Shown here: piece by piece, positions 59,425 to 64,000 of the stretch
How the letters are laid out: every line of letters begins with the position of its first letter
How positions within the stretch are numbered: the stretch's first letter is position 1
NCBI GenBank assembly: GCA_944324135.1
Contig: CALUVE010000006.1
Coordinates: forward strand, 19,487 to 83,486
Length of the DNA stretch: 64,000 nt
Reading direction: 5' to 3'
Source of the DNA: Candidatus Gastranaerophilales bacterium
GTDB taxonomy: Bacteria > Cyanobacteriota > Vampirovibrionia > Gastranaerophilales > Gastranaerophilaceae
Program-made: the position numbers and the translations under genes
Notes under the pieces: model-generated
Told to the model about the DNA's origin: nothing
What the model saw: only the letters and a program-made list of their open reading frames with translations
Databases searched by the model: none

Positions 59425-62400
59425 ATGTTTGAAGTTAAATTCACGGAACACAACGAGAGTTTCAGTCAGTTCAGATATAACCTGCTGCATTCTTTTTCTT
59501 TTGCTGCAACAGGGCTTACCTCTGTGCTGCGGCTTGTTTTGCTTACCAAAATCCGTGAGATTACAAAGAAAAAGGTTCTCTTTGTAACATCTTCCGAGCA
59601 AAATGCTCTGAGATACCAGAATGACCTGAAAAAAGCCTTTGATGTTGAGGGAAAACTTCTGCCCTTTCAGAATATTTCTATGTACGAGAGCGTGATGCCT
59701 AATGTTTACGATTACGCGGAGCAGATAGAAATCCTGCGCCAAAAGCCGGATTTGGTTATTGCGCCTGTTAAAACTCTTCTGGAAAAATTTCCGCACGAGG
59801 GATTTTTTGAGCTAAACAAAATCGTGCTCAAAGTCGGCGATGAAATCGACATGAAAGAATTTGCGCAAAATGTTGTGAAACTCGGCTACAAACGCGCAAC
59901 TATGGTAAGCGATATTTCAGAATTCAGTATCCGCGGTGATATTATTGATATCTACGGGATTGATGATATGCCTGTCAGAATAGAGCTCTGGGGGGATGAA
60001 ATTGTTGATATCAGATATTTTAATAATGAAACCCAAAAATCTGTAAAGAAAACAAAAGAAGTTGAAATTCTTCCTGTGTATAAATTTGTTCTTGATGATA
60101 TGAACACCGGCTTGAGCGAAGAAGAGGGCTATTTTGAGGGGATTGGGGTTTACCAGAATTATTTCAACACAAATCTGGTGAGCGTGCTGGATTATTTTAA
60201 AGATTATATAATTGTCTACGATGAAGCTCCGGAAATCTATGCGAAGTATCAGTTTATGGACGAAGAGTATGACAAACTCGCGGAAGAAAACTTAAAATCC
60301 GGACTGAACAAAGAACTCAGAGGACGCAATCATTTTACATTCGATGAATTTATAAAAAAGACCGCAGGATTTTTTAAAATAGGATTTAACAATTTTCTTG
60401 ACAGCGAGATGGAAGAGATTGTTGAATTTGATTCCCAGCCTGTCAAAAATTTTGCGGCAAACCTTGACGACATTGCAAATTTTATCCGCTCAAAACACGG
60501 TTACAAAATAATTATTGCAACGGATTATCCGGAGCGTGTGAAAGAAATTTTGGGTGAGCGCGAAATTTTTGATGTTGAATATACCGAATTGCTATCCTCG
60601 CACGGCGCAATTTTAGAGGATTGTAAAACCGTAATTCTGACAGATAGAGAGCTTTTTAACAAACGCACAAAAGAAATTACCGCAACAAAACGCTCATACT
60701 TCAAAGAAAAACCGGAATATATTGAAAATATAAATGACATTCAGGAGGGCGAATACGTTGTCCACGCGGTTCACGGAGTCGGGATATACAAAGGTCTGAG
60801 CAAGCAGGAAATTGACGGGCAGTTAAAGGATTATCTTACAATTGAATATGCAGCAAAAGACCGGCTGCATATTCCTGCAGAACAAATAAACATGCTCTGC
60901 CGCTACCGCGGCTCGGGTTCGGTCAAACCCAAACTTTCCAGAATGGGCGGAAAAGATTGGGAAAACACAAAAACACGTGTTAAAAAAGAGGTTGAACAAA
61001 TTGCCTATGACTTGCTCCGTCTTTATGCAAGGCGTAAGATGCAGCACGGTATCCAATTTTTACCGGACACAACCTGGCAGGTCGAGATGGAAGAGGCTTT
61101 TGAATACGTGGAAACTCCTGACCAGATGCGTGCTATTGTCGAAGTTAAAGCTGATATGGAAAGCGATAAGCCTATGGATAGACTCATCTGCGGGGACGTC
61201 GGGTTTGGCAAAACAGAAGTTGCAATGCGCGCAATATTTAAAGCCGTAACCTCAGGCAAACAGGTAGCAGTGATTGTTCCGACTACTATTCTTGCACTCC
61301 AGCATTTCCAAACAATGTCAGAACGTTTCAAACCGTTCGGGGTCGAAGTCGAATTGATGTCTCGTTTCAGAAGCCACAAGGAGCAAAAAGAAACCATTAA
61401 AAATCTTGCAACAGGCAAATGTGATGTTGTAATTGCTACCCACAGACTTCTTCAAGACGGAATTGTATTCAAGGATTTGGGACTTCTCGTAATTGACGAA
61501 GAGCACCGTTTCGGCGTCCGTCACAAAGAAAAATTGAAACAGCTGCGAGAAAATATTGATATAATCACAATGTCGGCAACTCCGATTCCTCGGACGCTTT
61601 ATATGTCTTTATCCGGAATTAAAGATATGTCGGTTATCAACACTCCGCCGAAAAACAGGCTTCCGATAAAGACTTATGTCGGGGAGTGGAATGAAACTAT
61701 GGTGAAAAATGCCATTGTCCACGAGCTTGATCGTGAGGGGCAGGTTTTCTACCTGTATAACAGGGTTGAAACAATAGAAGAATTCAGACTTCAGCTGCAA
61801 AAACTTGTCCCGAATGCCCGTATCGGTATCGGCCACGGTCAGATGGATGAAAAAACTCTCGAGCAGGTTATTATAGATTTTGCAAACCGCGAATATGATG
61901 TTCTGCTTGCCACAACGATTATTGAAAACGGCATAGATATACCTAACGCAAATACAATGATAATTCATAATGCCGACAGATTCGGGCTGGCACAGCTCTA
62001 CCAGCTCCGCGGGCGTGTAGGTCGTTCACAAAGACAGGCATACTGCTATTGTTTCTACAAAAAGAGCAAAGAGATTACAAAAGAAGCTATCCAGCGACTG
62101 AAAGCCATAAAAGAATTTACCACCCTCGGCAGCGGCTACCAGATTGCCCTGAGAGATGTGGAAATCCGCGGTATAGGTAATATTCTAGGTACAAAGCAGC
62201 ACGGTCATATGATTAATGTCGGCTTTGACACATACTGCCAGCTTCTGGAAGAAACTGTTCAGGAACTTCAGGGCGAAAAGGTAGAAAAATCAGTTCCAAC
62301 AATTGTTGATATAAATGTTACAGCTTATATCCCTGATGACTGGGTCGGCTCTTCCGAACAGAAAATGATTGAATATAAACGTCTTGCCGATGTCAAATCG

Positions 62401-62775
62401 GATATTGAACTGGATTGTATAGTCGATGAGTGGAAAGATAGATTCTCTAAACCGCCGGAGAGCGTTGAAAATCTTATTAAATTAATAAAAATCCGTCTTG
62501 CGGCATGCGAAGTAAATATCTCTCTAATTCGCGAAACAAAAGAGAATATAAGAATTTATACTCCGTTTTCACAACCGGAGTGGAATATAATCCGTGCCGC
62601 GCTGCCGGGTGAGATGCTCAAAAAATTGAAATTTACAATAGCTCCGTCTTCTTGTCAGGAGGGCAAATCCATACTGCTTTTAAATAATGCTTATATGAAC
62701 TTTGATGAAGTATTTAACATTTTGACTGATTTGTTTTATTATATGTATAAAGTTAGTCATGAATTCACTTATTAA
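59425..62775 (+). CDS. mfd: Transcription-repair coupling factor
   Basis: The 1116-aa translocase removes stalled RNA polymerase and recruits UvrA. The N-terminal UvrB-like region (about 1-420) includes RGDIIDIYG near 173. The RNAP-interacting CarD-like domain (about 436-510) has DYLTIEYAAKDRLHIPAEQ. The SF2 helicase has Walker A GDVGFGKT (590-597), DEEH (691-694), SATPIPRT and QLRGRVGRSQRQAYCY near 855. A C-terminal TRCF domain (about 960-1110) completes it. Size and order are standard. Confidence 0.97.
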   Translation: MFEVKFTEHNESFSQFRYNLLHSFSFAATGLTSVLRLVLLTKIREITKKKVLFVTSSEQNALRYQNDLKKAFDVEGKLLPFQNISMYESVMPNVYDYAEQIEILRQKPDLVIAPVKTLLEKFPHEGFFELNKIVLKVGDEIDMKEFAQNVVKLGYKRATMVSDISEFSIRGDIIDIYGIDDMPVRIELWGDEIVDIRYFNNETQKSVKKTKEVEILPVYKFVLDDMNTGLSEEEGYFEGIGVYQNYFNTNLVSVLDYFKDYIIVYDEAPEIYAKYQFMDEEYDKLAEENLKSGLNKELRGRNHFTFDEFIKKTAGFFKIGFNNFLDSEMEEIVEFDSQPVKNFAANLDDIANFIRSKHGYKIIIATDYPERVKEILGEREIFDVEYTELLSSHGAILEDCKTVILTDRELFNKRTKEITATKRSYFKEKPEYIENINDIQEGEYVVHAVHGVGIYKGLSKQEIDGQLKDYLTIEYAAKDRLHIPAEQINMLCRYRGSGSVKPKLSRMGGKDWENTKTRVKKEVEQIAYDLLRLYARRKMQHGIQFLPDTTWQVEMEEAFEYVETPDQMRAIVEVKADMESDKPMDRLICGDVGFGKTEVAMRAIFKAVTSGKQVAVIVPTTILALQHFQTMSERFKPFGVEVELMSRFRSHKEQKETIKNLATGKCDVVIATHRLLQDGIVFKDLGLLVIDEEHRFGVRHKEKLKQLRENIDIITMSATPIPRTLYMSLSGIKDMSVINTPPKNRLPIKTYVGEWNETMVKNAIVHELDREGQVFYLYNRVETIEEFRLQLQKLVPNARIGIGHGQMDEKTLEQVIIDFANREYDVLLATTIIENGIDIPNANTMIIHNADRFGLAQLYQLRGRVGRSQRQAYCYCFYKKSKEITKEAIQRLKAIKEFTTLGSGYQIALRDVEIRGIGNILGTKQHGHMINVGFDTYCQLLEETVQELQGEKVEKSVPTIVDINVTAYIPDDWVGSSEQKMIEYKRLADVKSDIELDCIVDEWKDRFSKPPESVENLIKLIKIRLAACEVNISLIRETKENIRIYTPFSQPEWNIIRAALPGEMLKKLKFTIAPSSCQEGKSILLLNNAYMNFDEVFNILTDLFYYMYKVSHEFTY

Positions 62776-62793
62776 TAAAGAAAGAGAGACAAT

Positions 62794-63945
62794 ATGAAAG
62801 GAAAAAAATTACTGATTACTCTTGCTGCATCAGCTGTATTATTTGCAGGCTGCGGTCTCAAATCAGGCGAAACCATCATAAAAGTTAATGACACAAAAAT
62901 TACTCAGGCTCAATATGATAAAATGTTTGAAAAACAAATAAGCAATTCTATGCTTTCTCAACTCGGTATTAATATTAAAGACGGCAAAAATACTTTCCTG
63001 TATAACTTGATAAAAGAACGTGTTGTCAATGAATTAATTGTGAAAGCTTTACTCGATGAAGAAATTGCAAAACGCGGTATAACAGTTTCTAATAATGATG
63101 TAGAAGATGCAATTAAAGAAATAGTTGATAAAGTAGGTTCAAAAGACCAGCTTAATACTATTTTGAAGAAAAACGGAATCTCTGCAAACCAGTTCAAAGC
63201 TGACTTGAAAGAAGAAATCAAAATGAAAAAACTTGCAAAAGAACTCGGCAGCTCAGATGTTTCAGATGCGGAAGCCCAAAAATTTTATAACGATAACGCC
63301 GCAAAATTCAAATATCCGGATAGAGTTCGTGCATCTCACATCCTGATTTCTGCTAACCCTGCAGAAATCGCAGAAATTGTGAAATCTGACCCTAAAAATA
63401 AAGAGCTGACAGAATCTCAGTTGAATGATAAAGTTAACGAAGAAATGAATGCTAAAAAAGCAAAAGCAGAAAAGATTTTAGCTCAGGCTAAAGCTGATAC
63501 AACACAGTTTGCCAAATTAGCAAAAGAAAATTCTGACGATACAACAACAGCAGTCAAAGGCGGAGATTTAGGTTTCTTTGCCGCACAAGAAATGGTTCCG
63601 GAATTCTCAAAAGCAGCATTCGCGCTCAGACCGAATTCAGTTTCCGGTGTTGTCCAGACACAGTTCGGTTACCATATCATTTTCGTAACCGACAGAATGG
63701 CAGCCGGTCAAGAACCGTTTGAAAAAGTTAAAAATGAAATCAAAGGATATCTCTCAAACCAGAAACAGCTTCAGCTTGTTGATAACCTCGTTGAATCTAT
63801 GAAGAAAAATGCTAAAGTCGAATTTGTAAATAAAGAATACGATCCTGCATCAATCAGATCAGATATCCAAAAACAAATTAAAGAAGGTGCACCTGCCGGC
63901 GCTCAGCCTGCACAAGCACCGGCAGAAGCTCCTGTTAAGGAATAA
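62794..63945 (+). CDS. Parvulin-type peptidyl-prolyl isomerase lipoprotein (SurA/PrsA-like)
   Basis: The 383-aa foldase has a lipoprotein signal (LLITLAASAVLFAGC, Cys about residue 20), a SurA-type N-terminal helical chaperone region (about 25-165) and a parvulin domain (about 175-310). The latter has VRASHILISANP near 181, FAKLAKENSDDTTTAVKGGDLGFF near 238, and QFGYHIIFVTDR near 289. A Pro/Ala-rich tail ends the protein. There is an insertion of about 35 charged residues inside the parvulin domain. It should assist folding of exported proteins. It starts 18 nt after mfd with Shine-Dalgarno AAAGAGAGA. Confidence 0.9.
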   Translation: MKGKKLLITLAASAVLFAGCGLKSGETIIKVNDTKITQAQYDKMFEKQISNSMLSQLGINIKDGKNTFLYNLIKERVVNELIVKALLDEEIAKRGITVSNNDVEDAIKEIVDKVGSKDQLNTILKKNGISANQFKADLKEEIKMKKLAKELGSSDVSDAEAQKFYNDNAAKFKYPDRVRASHILISANPAEIAEIVKSDPKNKELTESQLNDKVNEEMNAKKAKAEKILAQAKADTTQFAKLAKENSDDTTTAVKGGDLGFFAAQEMVPEFSKAAFALRPNSVSGVVQTQFGYHIIFVTDRMAAGQEPFEKVKNEIKGYLSNQKQLQLVDNLVESMKKNAKVEFVNKEYDPASIRSDIQKQIKEGAPAGAQPAQAPAEAPVKE

Positions 63946-63974
63946 TTCTGCAAAATACAGAATGAACAAAAAGG

Positions 63975-64000
63975 CGGAGGGGTAAAATTTTACCCCTCCG
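63975..64000. terminator. Terminator hairpin at the window edge
   Basis: CGGAGGGGTAAAA (63975-63987) pairs perfectly with TTTTACCCCTCCG (63988-64000). The expected T tract lies outside the window. Confidence 0.75.

Noticed and set aside
1..64000. CRISPR array or rRNA operon
   Set aside because: No regularly spaced direct repeats and no rRNA-like conserved sequence were seen on either strand.

Overview
The window is about 64 kb of A+T-rich bacterial chromosome, densely coded on both strands. It is almost entirely housekeeping and accessory genes, with no rRNA, CRISPR array or intact prophage. The likely source is a gut-type, low-GC, diderm-like anaerobe. The gene style recalls the Gastranaerophilales (Melainabacteria, non-photosynthetic relatives of cyanobacteria): many TPR proteins, a LipM-type octanoyltransferase, a DAHP synthase with a ferredoxin-like domain, and the IscU-like/GGGtGRT pair. 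That placement is by general appearance only; there is no 16S gene and no search was possible.

Layout. 1-5.8 kb: DedA-like membrane protein, two TPR proteins, aroF, a flavodoxin-fold reductase, a secreted double-CMD protein and a Gdx/SugE guanidinium exporter. 5.8-7.7 kb: three minus-strand genes with a similar short N-terminal segment, one of them a CheR-like methyltransferase. 8-12.1 kb: a three-gene, strongly A+T-rich island next to tRNA-Gln, made of a DUF4143 AAA ATPase, a nuclease-methyltransferase fusion and a specificity subunit. It is best read as a BcgI-like (type IIB) restriction-modification system with an added ATPase. 12.2-17.5 kb: tRNA-Gln, NIF3, coaBC, gmk, a UhpC/GlpT-like transporter and a DEDDh exonuclease, then trxA. 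17.7-22.9 kb: one giant gene (1755 aa) with low-complexity linkers and a duplicated module of coiled coil plus hydrophobic Gly/Ala/Thr stretch. 23-28.1 kb: a signalling operon (GAF-HD-GYP, secreted TPR protein, two LuxR-type response regulators, pentapeptide-repeat protein).

28.2-37.8 kb: GT2 glycosyltransferase, phosphohexomutase, pheA, a tail-fibre-like gene pair, tyrS, cysE, miaB and an acyl-CoA ligase. 37.8-38.9 kb: a 52-aa AbrB-like gene missed by length cut-offs, a perfect palindromic operator, a divergent small ORF, and a repeat-rich spacer. 38.9-44 kb: an acidic repeat protein, lipM, a tandem pair of secreted paralogues and a TPR protein. 44-49.3 kb: tsaC, murJ, a SpoIID-like protein and cysS. 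49.5-55.1 kb: two small proteins of unknown role, nusB, a large TPR protein and a GH13 lipoprotein. 55.3-57.1 kb: the IscU-like/GGGtGRT operon behind a near-consensus promoter. 57.2-64 kb: a His/Cys-rich protein with a ribbon-helix-helix-like end, murA, a small duplicated-motif protein, mfd and a parvulin lipoprotein.

Between genes there are two repeat families. One is the widespread CATTCTGAGCG...GAAGAATCTC element, partnered here with a GCAAACATAATGTTTGC-like palindrome. The other is a set of three long hairpins that share an asymmetric core but have locus-specific, self-complementary arms. Several promoters sit so close to their start codons (mfd, the 588-aa TPR gene, one secreted paralogue) that leaderless mRNAs are likely. 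Three small, partly phage-like genes start transcripts with a shared ACACAC-n-CAAAGAA sequence.
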